This document shows positions 25,878-37,870 of a DNA stretch of 64,000 nt, piece by piece. Position 1 is the stretch's first letter. Every line of letters begins with the position of its first letter. The notes beneath the pieces were generated by a model. It was not told the origin of the DNA and did no database searches. It saw only the letters and a list, made by a program, of their open reading frames with translations. Position numbers and translations under genes: made by a program. The stretch covers positions 13,949,640-14,013,639 of the forward strand of contig NC_135781.1 of the NCBI RefSeq assembly GCF_028453695.1, given 5' to 3'. The stretch comes from Augochlora pura. Its lineage: Eukaryota; Arthropoda; Insecta; Hymenoptera; Halictidae.

Positions 25878-26936
25878 AACTAGCTGGAAGGTGAGCGTTC
25901 GCTCGGCGGAGGGACAATACCCTCGTCCGGCTGACGAATATTACGCGCGCGGAAACATGTACGCGGCGTGCTCGCGGGGTTTATTTGCGTTATATCTGCA
26001 AATACGTGCGGCAATGCGTGTCCGTCGAATGCTAATGCTCGACGGCGAGGGAAAGCAGCCGTTCTGACGTCCACTCGACTATACGTGCACACGAGTCGAG
26101 GATGCACGTGCGGCCGCGCGTCATAATTGCACGCACACCGCCCGGCCTGAGCGGACGCGCGGCATGCACCGGCTCGCCCCGGCTCGCCCCGACTCGCAAC
26201 CAGACCAGTGTGCCCTGCCGATCTCTGCTCCCCGTTTCTTTTTACGACCCGAAATACTCCCGCCACCGTCGCGGAAATGTGTCGGGAATGCCGGAAGAAT
26301 GTCACGCCGGAAAAGGAACGCAAAATGGCTGGCTTGAAATCTGGTCACTGATACGTGCACTCTGAATCTTTATGCACATTCCTATCCTCCTAAACGTGAA
26401 ACAATATTACAGTTCGTTCTTGCCAGGAGGTCCTGCTTCTTTTAGTTTTGTCATCGAAATGTATAAAGATTAGCTGGATGCGAGGCAAAATGACTTTATC
26501 TGGAATGTTGAATACTATATAAGTAGCATGTTAAATAGTCAACAATTTTGTTAGCATATGGAGCGATTAGGGTTTGGTGAACCTATACGCAAAATAAAGC
26601 ACGTTCATTTTATTTCGAAAGCTCGTGCAAACAAAAGTGTATATAGTTCTTTGATGGAGATTAGTTGTTTACGGCGGAAGGAACCGAGTCGAGAAAGAAA
26701 CAGAATTGCCCTGAACTGCTCTGCATCCTGCGTTGCAAGAGCTATCAATGTCACTTGCAAATTGAGCGAGCCTCGTTGCTGCCATTTCTGAGAAGATAAA
26801 GCTCGGCAAGACATTATGCTGTCTTGAAAGAGGGAAAATAAAATCGTTTGAAGTTAATCTCTTTTTAAATAGATGTTTCATAGAACGACGGAATGGGACA
26901 ATACCAAAGCCTTTTAGATCGTAATAACCACTATAG

Positions 26937-26938
<2 letters not shown>

Positions 26939-26980
<42 letters not shown>
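26939..26980. repeat. (AG)21 microsatellite
   Basis: Twenty-one perfect AG units, the cleanest GA/AG array in the window. A consensus 5' splice-site-like sequence lies 50 bases downstream (27029-27037). Confidence 0.95.
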
Positions 26981-26982
<2 letters not shown>

Positions 26983-29308
26983 AGTTCGCTGTCGGTCGAG
27001 TGGTATGATTAAAAAGGACACGAATACCAACAGGTAAGTATTGCGTCTACACGAGCGTCAGATGCAAAGTGCATTTTCCTTGTGTTTTCGTTGAAAGCTT
27101 CCGCGGCGGCGGGGCGGACCGGTGACATTAATTGCAACCGCTGTAAAGATCGCTGTAATCTTTGAAGCTGACGGCGTAGGAATATACCTGGCGGGAGATA
27201 ATTAATGGGGGAAAATGGTATAGGACGCGTAACGATGGTTCGTTGCCTTCATGGCCGTTCCTCGGTTCGACGGAAAAACTTGGCGATTCTAGTTTCGAAC
27301 GAACGAACCCGGCATTAATACGACAGGGGAGAAGGAACGGGAATCATAAAACGGTAAATTCCTAGCGGGAATGTGTCACGGAAAAGAAAGGAGGCCAAAA
27401 GTCACATTCGCAATATTTTTTCGCGGGACGTGCTTAAAGTTTCAAGAACCATACGTTCCCTCCGTGCACGTAATCCACCGATCGATTTTCCACCGACTCG
27501 ACCTACTCTCTCTTTCTCTCTCGCTCTCTGTCTCTCTTTCTCTCGCGCTTCACCCTTTCAATATCCCGGAAGAGTCACGAAACGCATCAATCTCAACCTC
27601 ATAAGACACGATGGATTTCAACTTTGCCTCACCCGCTGGAAACGCAGCGCGCCGACTAGAAACACGCTTGTCTCAACGCCGAACGGAGAAAAATCATCCG
27701 CGAAGCTGAAAGACGCAACAATCATTTACAACGCTGCGAAAGTTGCACAGTTTCCTGCACAGTCTGCTTCTCACCTGAACTACGATCTTCGCGAACCTAG
27801 AAATTAATTTCAACGGATGAGTTACGAGTACTAAACAATTGGTAAATTGAAAACGTAAACGGGAAGGTGTTATCCAATTTTCGCGCAACCGATCTTTCAT
27901 AATTTATCATGTTCCATGAACGACATTGACTTAATTTACTAGTAGTTTTCTTAAACGGTCAAGAAAAACTTCGAATCATGGTAATTTTGAAGAAAACGGT
28001 ACAACTAGAAGCGTTCAGAGAAACGACCCCGCGCAAAATTCTGTCGTACATAAGAGGTTAAAGTTTCCTTTGCATTTCACGATATTGCACTAGCTGCACA
28101 AGGACATTCGCAAGAACCATGGTTAACTTAAGCAAAATAATTCGAAAATGTGACTTGTTCGAATAAAACAGCACGGTTCCGTGTAATATACGTAACTAAT
28201 CGATGCGGTTGGATTGCCAACTTAAAACGCTACAGAGAAACGTTGGTATAAGGCGATAATTTTGGTAGGAAGGCGACAAAGAGCAGCGAATTAGGAAAAA
28301 TAACGACTGCAACTTTTTTCCTCTAACAGAGACCGGCAACGGAAGTGGGTGGCGTTAAAAGGAGAACGGAGACAGGATTGGGGTTGGACGAGGGGCTGCG
28401 CGGGGATGGCAAGGAAGCAGGAGCGAAGGGCCAGCTGGATTTATGTACACGGTCGCGCGGTCACCTCGAGAACACGAGTCCAGTAAATAAACGTCAGATA
28501 ACGGGGGTGAGCCGCAAGGGGGCTCGGGGGTGGGCCGGCGAAGGGTGCTGCGGGGACTCGGGGGTAGCGGCGACGGTAGAAGAGCAAAACGAACGAGAAA
28601 GAAAGATAGACAACAACAGAGCGTAGCCGTTCTCCAGGAAAGACTTGTCCGGCCCGTAATCGAACGGAAGAGACCTGCACGCCGGTGGTTTTAAATTAAG
28701 CCACGGTACGTTCGTTAGCCGGCTCGACACCATTGTCGCCCGCCACCGTACGGAACCATAAATTCGTTCGGAAACGAATGGCCCGGGGTCCGGGCGCGAT
28801 ACCGCTGCCGCGAATCGTGCGCCTGCGGACGTTTCCACGGCTGTTTTTCGCGCTCGAACCCCGCGAAATTAATCGAGCCCGCGGCACCCACGGCAGGCGC
28901 GGTGACATTTCTCGGGATCGTGGCCACCGATGAAAAGCAAACTGGAACGCGAATGCTGGGATCTCCGCTGTTAACTTTGTTTGTCGGCCCTTAATGAACC
29001 CGAGCCCGGGAACGGCGGCCGGCGGCCGGCGATGCACCCTGTTCAAACACGATTGGCCAATGAACGCTATTGTCTCCATTTTTCCGGCCTGACGGCTCGC
29101 CCGGCTACCTAGCAACGCCTAAGAGATCGAACCTTCCATCGGTTACTTTGATTTTCATCTTATTATACGTACAACTGAGGGCACGAAGTTTCCATAGCAA
29201 CGGCGGTGTCTATTAGGGGACTCCATTTTGCACGTAATTTAAATAAGCGATTACACGTGTAATATTAAATGCCTGGATGCACGTACATATACATATACTT
29301 ATATATTT
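26981..29308. other. Non-coding stretch with isolated splice-site-like signals
   Basis: No gene is supported. CAG/GTAAGT at 27029-27037 is a perfect splice-donor consensus, and TTTTTTCCTCTAACAG ending at 28329 is a good acceptor consensus. The sequence between and after them gives no recognisable exon. The DNA at 27,030-27,400 and 28,330-29,110 is CpG-rich; 27,790-28,300 is AT-rich. A CT tract lies at 27507-27545. Confidence 0.4.
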
Positions 29309-29531
29309 TTAACGCTAGGACCACCGAGTTTTTAATGGAACTGATTCGTATTGTTTTACAGCAATGAGAAGATTCGATTTATTTCAATTTCGTGCGTTTT
29401 CTATGGTAATATGTGCTCGAATAAAGAAGTTTATTGAAACGTATCTATTAGAAATATTTTTATATTGTCAAGAACTGTAACAGAGGAGATTAAAAATCAG
29501 TCGTTTTGACTCGTTCGGTAGTTCTAGATAA
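29309..29531. mobile_element. Probable TTAA MITE, family K
   Basis: Left end TTAACGCTAGGACCACCGA; reverse complement of right end TTATCTAGAACTACCGA. After a two-base gap, 11 of 13 bases agree (CTAGGACCACCGA versus CTAGAACTACCGA). About 223 bases with an AT-rich interior. It is the only copy seen, and the right TTAA is mutated, so this is less certain than the other families. Confidence 0.5.
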
Positions 29532-30798
29532 TAAAATTATGATTGATATAAATCAAATCAAATAATAAAATTATGATAGATACATACTATATGCAGGCTT
29601 CGCGTATTGAACTATGCGTGAATTTTGGACGCTTCGGTCCAGTATAGTTTATAACAACATTTTTGATATACAGAGCGCCCCGTCACATGATTGATCCTTT
29701 TTAGGAAAAATTCTATACATAAAAACAATATAAAAGTTCATATAGATATAAGTCTTATTCAACCTCATGTTCGAGTTACGACGAGTTATATATTGGTATA
29801 ACTATAAATACATTAATGAATGAAATTGAAAAAGTAAGACACTCAACGAAATTCAATAAAAAAGTATCAAATACGATGTGTTACATACGAAACTTGCCAT
29901 AATTCGAAAACAAGATTAAATAGGCTGTATATTTATATAAATTTTTTTATTATTTTTATACTGGGGGACGTCCTGCAAATTTTCCACGGTCTGTCCACGA
30001 AGCGTAAATTTCATAGCAGATCAGTGCAGTAAACTAAAGTACTTGATACACTATGAAACGTTCTGAAGTCAATCAATCGTGTATAGAACTGTCTGTCGAT
30101 TAATTTTTTGTAAGTATAGCCGCCAGATGTAACGTGGAAATACATGGAAGGAGAGAAATTCCGGTTTTCCAACAAAAGTATACACGTCCGCGGAAACAAG
30201 GAAGCCCATTCGCTACTGGAAAGCCGAAACTCTTCGTCGCAGCCATTGTATACTCGTCTCCCGTGGTAATTAATATAAAATAAACAGAAACTCTGCACGA
30301 TATACGATTCTACGAGTTCGCTGACGAACTAATTCAAATGCCGTTGAATCCGGCCGCACAAAGACGCGAGGTATTACGCGAGGCGGGTCGTCGCGTCGGA
30401 GGTATTTCACCGTATGTAAACAGCGGTTACGTTCCCCGTGACAGAGGAGCGACGGCGAAGCCCGCCGCCGGTGGAAAACGAAACAGGAAATCACGATGGG
30501 ACGCGTAACGACGCGTAACCATCCGACGTATGAATCAAGCTGAATAGTAGCCCCAGGACCTAATGGCCGGAATTAAAAAGGGAGCGAGGTCTCGCGGAAC
30601 GTTACGATTGCGCCGTCTGACTACTGACAAGGAAGCGCATCGCGGTGAAATGTTTGATAGGGATTCTTCTCGTTCGCGAGATTTAATTTTTGCAATGCGA
30701 ACAAAACGATACTTTCATTGTATCATTTATTCGGAACGGAGCTCGACAGTTATATTTCTTATCTGTGATGTTCAATTTTTAACATGGACGTTGGAATA
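29532..30798. other. Non-coding stretch, no gene seen
   Basis: AT-rich to about 30,000, then complex and CpG-containing. The DNA near 29,660-29,700 (AGAGCGCCCCGTCACA) is reminiscent of a transposon terminus, but I find no matching opposite end. No coding signature. Confidence 0.45.
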
Positions 30799-31050
30799 TT
30801 AACCTCTTAGGCACGGCGCGCCCACTATAGTGGCTTTCGTGAATGTTTTGTGCTTTACTTAATTGTTTTATTAATTATTTAAGTAAGGGATTAAAGTGAA
30901 AGTGCGTATGTACAATACACTAAGAAAAGAATATATGTAATTAATACTATACATACATGGCTATACGGACAAAATATATATTCAGAGAAATGGTAATTTA
31001 GTTATGAAAAACTTTATTTGCGCAAAATCCAGCCGTGTCCAAGAGGTTAA
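30799..31050. mobile_element. Complete TTAA MITE, family B, copy 1
   Basis: Left end TTAACCTCTTAGGCACGG; reverse complement of right end TTAACCTCTTGGACACGG (16 of 18 agree). A CCACTATAGTGG palindrome lies near the left end (30822-30833). Copy 2 at 39859-40078 matches most of the interior, including the CTTTACT-AATTGT and AAGAAAAGAATATAT blocks. It shares its right TTAA with the family C element that follows directly. Confidence 0.88.
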
Positions 31051-31321
31051 CACTTTGCCGTCCGCACGTTTCGTAGAAGTTTCTTCGCTTGGCGCCGGCA
31101 GCGCTGATTCAGATTACTTCACTTGCCGCCTTTATCGGGAAATTATAAATTGTCAAGTTTTAGTAATCTCATCGTTAGTTCTCATGAGTTTTCAATTCTC
31201 TCCACCTATTTGCATGAAATTTCGAAGACATACATATGTAAATAAATATTTTTATAATTTCATTGTCCTTATATACTTGTGCGTTACACTACTATGGTGA
31301 CGCCGAACGGCATAGTGTTAA
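31047..31321. mobile_element. Complete TTAA MITE, family C, copy 1
   Basis: Left end TTAACACTTTGCCGTCCG; reverse complement of right end TTAACACTATGCCGTTCG (16 of 18 agree). 275 bases. The first 155 bases match 51871-52030 closely, including CTAATCTCATCGTTAGTTC with one change. The last 40 bases match 52575-52617. The left TTAA is shared with the family B element upstream. The interior is non-coding. Confidence 0.87.
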
Positions 31322-31686
31322 GATTGTTTCATATCAAGATAAAAATCTGGCTAAATAAGATTGCTGATGCGATTTTCGTAAGAGACAGCTTGCAGAGATT
31401 TATAAGAAAGTTCAATGAGGATTTTGCTTATCTGTAGTGTTTCATTTTGAAGAGTGCAAACATTAGTCTATTACAGGTAGAAACTAAGACGCTGCGATTA
31501 TTGTGCTAGTTGTATTAACTTAAGCTAAAGCAAACGTTTGATTCTAACATGTTGAAGTTCTAAGGATAGATCATTTAACAAGACAACAAGGATCATTCAG
31601 CTAAGAGATTTAGTTGCTTCTCTCAAAGTTACTTATTGAATTAATCATTCTACCAATACGAGCACCTACAGATTCTCCAACACAAA
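31322..31686. other. Non-coding stretch, nothing seen
   Basis: AT-rich complex DNA with no open frame or repeat boundary that I can recognise. Confidence 0.5.
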
Positions 31687-31757
31687 TACAGTAAACCCCA
31701 ATTGCACTCGCGCGAAAAGTATAGTATAGTATTATAGTAAAGTATAGTAATAGTATT
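31687..31757 (+). repeat. Family-L-like end followed by (TATAG)n repeat
   Basis: TACAGTAAACCCCAATTG resembles the terminus of the element at 22788-23006 with one short gap. It runs into a short TATAG/TAGTA microsatellite (31716-31757). No second terminus is recognised, so this may be a solo fragment. Confidence 0.45.
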
Positions 31758-34580
31758 TCCTAAAAAATATTTCTAGGACAGGGCCAAGGTGATTCAAAGA
31801 AGCTTCTGCAATATTTGAGGACCCAGAGAGCGCAAAGAAAAATTATAATTACAAATAGCGAGCAACGGAACGAAGAATTTGGTCTGATCGATCAAAAAAT
31901 TTCCAAAATGGAATAGACAGCAGGGGCGTACCCGTGTGGCGAAAAAAGTCGCGTCAAAAGCGTGACACGAAACGGAATTGGACGGGCGAGGGCGGGAAAC
32001 GGAAAATAAGGGAAAAGTAAGCCAGGAGCGAGTGTTGGTAACGAGCCTCGAAAATACGAGCGGCTAATTCGTTGGACGCAGCGGCGTAGGGAGTCGAGAA
32101 TATACGGGCCCCAGGATGTGCAGGTCCGCGAGAATGGCGAGCTGTTTCCGGGCACGGGGACAGAAGGGAATAAAAATGCACGGGGGGAAATCGTCGGGGC
32201 GCGAAACGAAGGAACAAGGGACACGGATAGAAAGTCGATAAGGGGTGGGGCGAAGGTGGTGCGGAGCTACTCGACGCCGGTATTTCGACGTGTCAATGCG
32301 CGCGAGCTTTTATAACGTCGGGTTAACGCAGCCGGCTGTTTTAACTAAGCTTATTATCCGGTATCAATGGTAATCATCTGGCGAATTCACATGCGTTTCA
32401 CCTGCTCGCACGCTCGACCGGCGTGAAGCTTTGCGGAGCGGATGCGGATGGAGCACACGTCAGCTAGGAATATAAAATAACAGAACGTAAAATCCAATTC
32501 CGCGGAACCAACCGGTTCTAATTAACTGCTAGTTTAAGACCTATATCGGCGTACCTCTGTGAAACGCGCTTCTTCTCGTTGCTGTCTCCGTTCCCTATTA
32601 TCCCGCCCTTCGCTCCTCTCTTTCTTTTGGCTTTTATTCTCTCTCTCTCTTTTTCCCCTTCAGTCCACGTTCTCATTTACCCTCGTTTGATCTCTCCATT
32701 GTTCTTTGTCTTTCGAAGATCTCGCTTGATTTCTTTTCCCCCTTTGTAGCCACTCTTTTTGGCCTGTTTCTCTCTTACACTGATTTGACAGTTGCAAAAT
32801 GACGTGGGAAAAGACAGTCACTTCATCCCCTCGAATTTCCAGTTACAAAGGTCTGACTTCTAAGAAAGCCGACCACCACGGGACAAGACATTTTTAATTG
32901 TCGCAAACTTGACAACCTACGGCACGATGTCCCCTCGATTGTTAATTAGAAACAAGTAGTGGTTGCTTGACCGACGTCTTTGATTTACGAAGCATACTGT
33001 TTGCACTCACGAATGCATTACCAATCTTTCTACCACTACTTACGTTCATTTATTTTCATTATCGATGGACAAATTCGAGCGTAGCTCGTACAAACTCTAA
33101 ACGAATCCAATCTCCATCTAATGCTAAAGCTGCCACTAGATTCGGTATTGAACTAATAAAAATGTGCACACTATCAGTTTTCCATTCCGCAAGGACAGGT
33201 GCACATTTCATACGAACGAATCGAGGATCGCGTTTTGCTCAATTTCTAAGTAAAGTCGCTTTACGACGCCGCGTTCTGCCCCACTCCCTGTCGCATGCTA
33301 ATTGAATGCAAATGCAAAGCGCTCCACTGAAAAACTGGGGGAAAAAGCGCGATTTTCCGTGGTCCGGTTAGCATTTACGTGCGAAGAAAAATCGCCTGGT
33401 AACGCGTCCAGTCTCGCGGCTCCCGCGAGGTTCGGCTCGCCGCAGGTTATGCGGGTCACACATAATCCCTGGGAACGGGAAAAGGCTTAATACATAATTA
33501 ATACATCGAGGTCGGGGGTGAGTGACTGGTTTGCGGTCGAGTCTGGCAGCGCCGCAGCGCGCCGACACGAATAGGGGGAGAAGGCGAGAAACACGTTACA
33601 AACTGATTACATTACGAGATCGTGTTTCGCGGGGATAACGACGAAGAAATTAATATCCGCGAGCGTGCCGCGACGCAGCCGTGATGGAAACGGCCGACGG
33701 ACGAATTAAAATTCCGACTTGTCCCAGCGACGACGCGGTCGGACACCAGTATATCGCCTAATCGTGCCGCAACAACGTTTAAATCGCCGAAGAGAATCAT
33801 CTTTCACGGCACACACCGCGGCCGGTATCGGTCGCCTACGACGTACGCCGGCCGCGATCGTTCGTCTTAATTAAGCCGTTATTTTCTAATTAGAGGGGTG
33901 GGGGGAGGGGGAGACGCTTAATGAGATTTATTGGCAAGCCCAGGTGCGCGCCGACACAGAGCCCGCTTTTTGTTCTTTGCTGCTGTCGGCGCGGCTCGGC
34001 GCGGCTCGGCGCGGCGCTGCGCTTGCTAAGAGCTTGACACGAATTCATAATTTATTGACAGTTAAGAATAGCGACGAGGAGCCCGGATTAATTCAGGATT
34101 TAAAGTATTAGAGCGTGGGAGCTCCGATGAAAACGCGACGCTGTCGAAAACCCTACGGTGACGCGTTTGATGCGCCGTTAATCAGTGCTCTGATACTTAT
34201 TCACTCAAATTTTTGCTTAGTTTAGGAAATTAGTTTTCAGCTCGCGATAGAGGCGAACTTGACGAGGGTAAAATCGACTAGGGGACGATACGACGTGGAG
34301 AAATAAGTCGAAAATGAGAATAACATGTTTTCATTCAAGAGTGCATTTTTTAGAAAAATGAGTTAAAATCTCCGCCGGGTTCGTATGCCTTACAGTATGA
34401 CGAGAAGTAGAATTGATGTGTGATGGCCAGACTTTTTCAACCCATTTTTTCTCATAAATGGAGTCTTAAGTAAAAAAATATTAGTCTTCTCTTTGACTTA
34501 TTTTCTCGTACAGAATCATCCACTGACAGGATGTACCACGACTTTTCACCCACTCTGTATAGTGTATACTCTGATTCATT
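31758..34580. other. Mixed non-coding stretch
   Basis: No gene is supported. Complex CpG-rich DNA at 31,900-32,550 and 33,260-34,200, with a CT-rich interval at 32,570-32,770. Near 34,530-34,560 the sequence ACTTTTCACCCACTCTGTA, read on the minus strand, resembles a mariner-type terminus, but I cannot find its partner. Confidence 0.45.
33979..34022. repeat. GC-rich CGGCG/CGGCT tandem repeat
   Basis: Alternating CGGCGCGGCT units, about ten bases each. Same pentamer class as at 592 and 13750. Confidence 0.8.
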
Positions 34581-34791
34581 ATTGACTCCTTTCACTCCAA
34601 ATTATTATAACCCTAAATCCAAAATAGTTGCTTATACTTTCAATTTCCATTTTGTATGACTTAGGGTATTTCATGCATGTGACAGTGTTTATATGTATGT
34701 AAACAAATTTGATAATGTATAGATTACTGTTCAACGAAATATAACAATTTTTACTTGTACGTCAGTGCCAGCAATGGAAATGATTAATAAA
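34581..34791 (+). mobile_element. Decayed TTAA MITE, family H
   Basis: CTCCTTTCACTCC at the start and TAAATCCAAAATAGTT at 34615-34630 align with the second H copy (22278-22500). AACAATTTTTAC and GTCAGTGCC near 34745-34772 resemble the right part of copy 1. Both terminal TTAA motifs are damaged, so the borders are approximate. Confidence 0.45.
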
Positions 34792-35049
34792 CTGTATTTA
34801 CACTTTTCACAATTTGAATAGGTTCGACGTAACATTGCTTCGAAAATCTTTTATGTTTGAGTGTTTTATATGTCACCTACTCGTTTTCTTAACAAGTACA
34901 CAAAATTCGTAGTTCGACCATTCAGATTCAAACTTGTTGCTATTTGTCACACATGTCAGTAAACATATTCTTTTTCTTTCTCTACCCTCTTTTATCTTCT
35001 CTTGGGCAAGCGCCCAAATATCTTGATTGCATCATTCAACACTTCTTGT

Positions 35050-35392
35050 TTAACCCTTTCACTACGGCAGTGTCGTCCGCCGAAGTACTCTCGCTGAACG
35101 AAAGTTCACGCCAAAAATGCACAGTGCGTGTGATTTCTGTACATACGGTTTTCTTAGTTTTAAATAACAACTGTGCTGAATAAAACAATCATTGCTCTAA
35201 TGTAACAAGTATATTTACATTTTTAATATGAAAGAATCTATACGATTATTAAAATACAAAATTATTTTTGTATTTTGCCTACGGATGACACTTGTATACA
35301 CATCATTTGGATGCCGAATATATACGGCACCCGCACACCCAGATCGTCCCGTGAATGCCGAATATATACGGCACCCGTAACGAAAGGGTTAA
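35050..35392. mobile_element. Complete TTAA MITE, family I, copy 1
   Basis: Left end TTAACCCTTTCACTACGG; reverse complement of right end TTAACCCTTTCGTTACGG (16 of 18 agree). 343 bases. Next to the right end is a 44-base tandem duplication (units from 35311 and 35355), each containing the near-palindrome TGCCGAATATATACGGCA. Copy 2 at 41885-42151 has a single related palindrome. No coding capacity. Confidence 0.87.
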
Positions 35393-37870
35393 AGTGCAAC
35401 GCGGGACGGCGAAACAATTTCTCAGCCTTACGAAAAATCCATAATAACCCAGTTCGTGGGTAGACAAAGGTGGGACTGCTTCTCCGAAAAATTCCCGTGC
35501 ACGATATTAAAGCAATTCTTCAGCAGTTCGGTCTATTTATACTAGAAATATCGTAGCGCTGAGAGCAGGAGGAAATTCCTTCCTCGCTGAAATCCATATT
35601 AACCCAGTTCACGGCCAGCGCGAACTACCGGGTTACGTCCCGCATAAGTGGTAATGTGTATTTTCCGGATCGGGTTAGACCCGGCGCAGGATCTCCTGGC
35701 GGCTCCTCGAGCGGGCTTGTTTCCGCGTCTGAACCGTGGCCCGCTGGATCGGCTCCAACCACGCCTCCATTTTGACCATAAAACTTCGCGGGAAGATTTC
35801 GCGGTCGGCGGGCGTCGCGGCGAGCGAGGGGGCGAGTCCGATTTAATAAAGGTAATAACGTTGAAGGTGTTTGCGTTTTTCGGGATCTGCGGCTGCGTGG
35901 ATAAATCCCGCGGGAGGGCCAGCGAAGCGTCGGGATAACGGCGACGGAAGAACGTGGGATGGAGGAAGGTTAGCGAGAGAGGATAATGGAATGAGTAGCG
36001 ACAGAGAAGCCTGGATGCCGATAGGAATATGTGGCGGCGATTGGGCGGCCATCCAAAAGCCATCGCCGAGGAGGATCCAGCCAGCGGGATTCATCCTTGA
36101 AGGGAATGAGACGGGGGTGAGTCCTCGGCAGCGAGCTGGAGCGGGGGTGGCAGATATTCCTCTCGTTCCCCTTCAAGAGGCTTCCAGGACCGTTGGCCCA
36201 ATCGGTGGCCGAACTTTCCTTTTTTTCCCTTGCAGCGCGCGGTTTAACGAAGCGTCCCTAAATCCTCCCTCGGTGCAGATCGATAGAGGGGTGCAACACA
36301 GCGGCCAGATACGGGGTAGGGAGGACGGTGATCCCGCATCAACGACACGATTCGTAAATCGTCGTCCCTTGGCCTGCAATGCGGGCGCTAGGCAAAGGAA
36401 CGTTTCCATTGGCCAATCCTTCCGCGCCTGATCTTCGAACCACCGTCCAAGAACCGGGAACCACGAATCCATCGCTTCGACGGCTACGTCGCAGATGCCC
36501 AGAACAGACGAGGAGGTAACCAGCGATCAGCAATTTTTTAACGTGGGCCAGTTCATTCTCCTGGACCTGTCTTGGACGATATTAGATTATTTCCTTTTTG
36601 TATGAAAAAAATATCCGGGTCGCCAGATTGCTTCCTTTTAATCTGGGAAAAATGCATACATGGCTACTTTTATTTCCTATAATCTAGGGTATCGACGATA
36701 TTTCGGAAATCGGGGCATTGTTCATAGAAATATTAAACGCGTAAGCTGGAAATTAAATCATCGATAATCAATTATTAACACTGAACCTGTGGATAAATAA
36801 AAATGACCGGTCTCGCGTTTGCCATTTCTAAAATATTAAAACCACAGACAGTCTTCATAAGATGTGATGGAATTCATTTCTTAATTCAAGCATAAACTAT
36901 AATAAAAATGGCACAGATTCTAGGTAAATACAGTATTACCATTCTTATAAATTCTTATAAAGCAATACATGTCAATCGATTCTAGTGCTTAGCAGGTTTA
37001 TTTGTATTAAAAATGAAAGTTTCCATCGAGATAGGTACATATGAATCTAATTTTAAGGGGATATTCTCAATACTCGGGTCTGTATTTAGAATGTAAAATG
37101 ATGGATCAAACAGCAGTCGATCCCCCAGATCGCGGATTTAATACAAACCATCGGTCCAATCCAGTAAAATTACCCACGTCCCCTTTCGTTTCTAATTGGG
37201 GATTCATTTGCTATTCGTTGTCGATATTCTCCTTGTTACCTCTTCTGTATAATTCAGCAGCGAGCCGACCATGGCTGCTCATCTGCCTTCGAACTGATAC
37301 AACGATATCACCCTATTCTTCTCGATTTTGGTTAATTTCTGTTAAACGCAACGTGCACGTTGCACGCGTGCGTTGCAACGGCGCTGAGTCAGTCGACGAT
37401 AAACTTCCAGCGATTTCCGGCGCGGCTTTCGGGTGTACCGCGCCACTACGCTCGAGTTCGTATCCGCTTCGTCATTCGGGGATGCGAGCTTATCCGGTGG
37501 GTGAGCAGGTGACGAAGAAGATGTCTGGATCCTCTTGCATCCCACTGTGCTCGGCTCTACGCGAAAAACTCGGCTCGCGTATCGCCGATCAAAAGGAAAC
37601 GGGTTCGATGCGATTCCGCGGATCGCGGGCAAAAAGTGCTCGGATCGAAATGCATCGTTGCTGTAAATTCAAGTAACAAATTCCTGTATCGGACGCGAGT
37701 CATGTTGTTCTCCTTTTCGGTATGTTATAAATAAAAGGAATGCTGTCGACAAGATTCTTGTAGGATGTTCTCATAGAATTGCATCGTACATTTCAATGAT
37801 ATTCTTCTTTTTCAGTATGTTACAAGTATATCAAATCTTGTTATGAAATTTCATTGTATTTGGAACGATG
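35393..37870. other. Non-coding stretch, no gene supported
   Basis: CpG-rich at 35,580-36,520, AT-rich to 37,080, then mixed. Long frames (186 codons at 35871-36431 plus; 211 codons at 37041-37676 plus; 154 codons at 35599-36063 minus) overlap frames on the other strand and have no recognisable domain. A good splice-acceptor-like tract ends at 36235, with no convincing exon behind it. Confidence 0.45.

Larger units (their letters stand above)
23007..26938. other. Mostly CpG-rich non-coding stretch
   Basis: No gene is supported. The part at 23,150-24,400 and 25,400-26,340 is GC/CpG-rich with microsatellites. The part at 24,580-25,450 is more AT-rich and complex: frames at 24684-24926 plus and 25215-25445 minus have more protein-like composition than elsewhere, but no family I recognise. 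Purine tracts create long shadow frames on the complementary strand. Confidence 0.45.

Noticed and set aside
34380..34560. Possible mariner-type element with one terminus at about 34,530-34,560
   Set aside because: Only one end resembles a terminus; no inverted partner or transposase relic was found.
36200..36330. Possible internal exon after a strong acceptor-like tract ending at 36235
   Set aside because: No open frame with recognisable protein and no convincing donor at a sensible distance; polypyrimidine-CAG occurs by chance at this rate.
36775..37000. Possible TTAA element starting TTAACACTGAACCTG
   Set aside because: The expected inverse terminus was not found within 500 bases.
37041..37676. 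Open frame of 211 codons, plus strand
   Set aside because: No recognisable domain, start in AT-rich DNA and end in CpG-rich DNA, no splice or promoter support. It is no longer than frames that are clearly chance.
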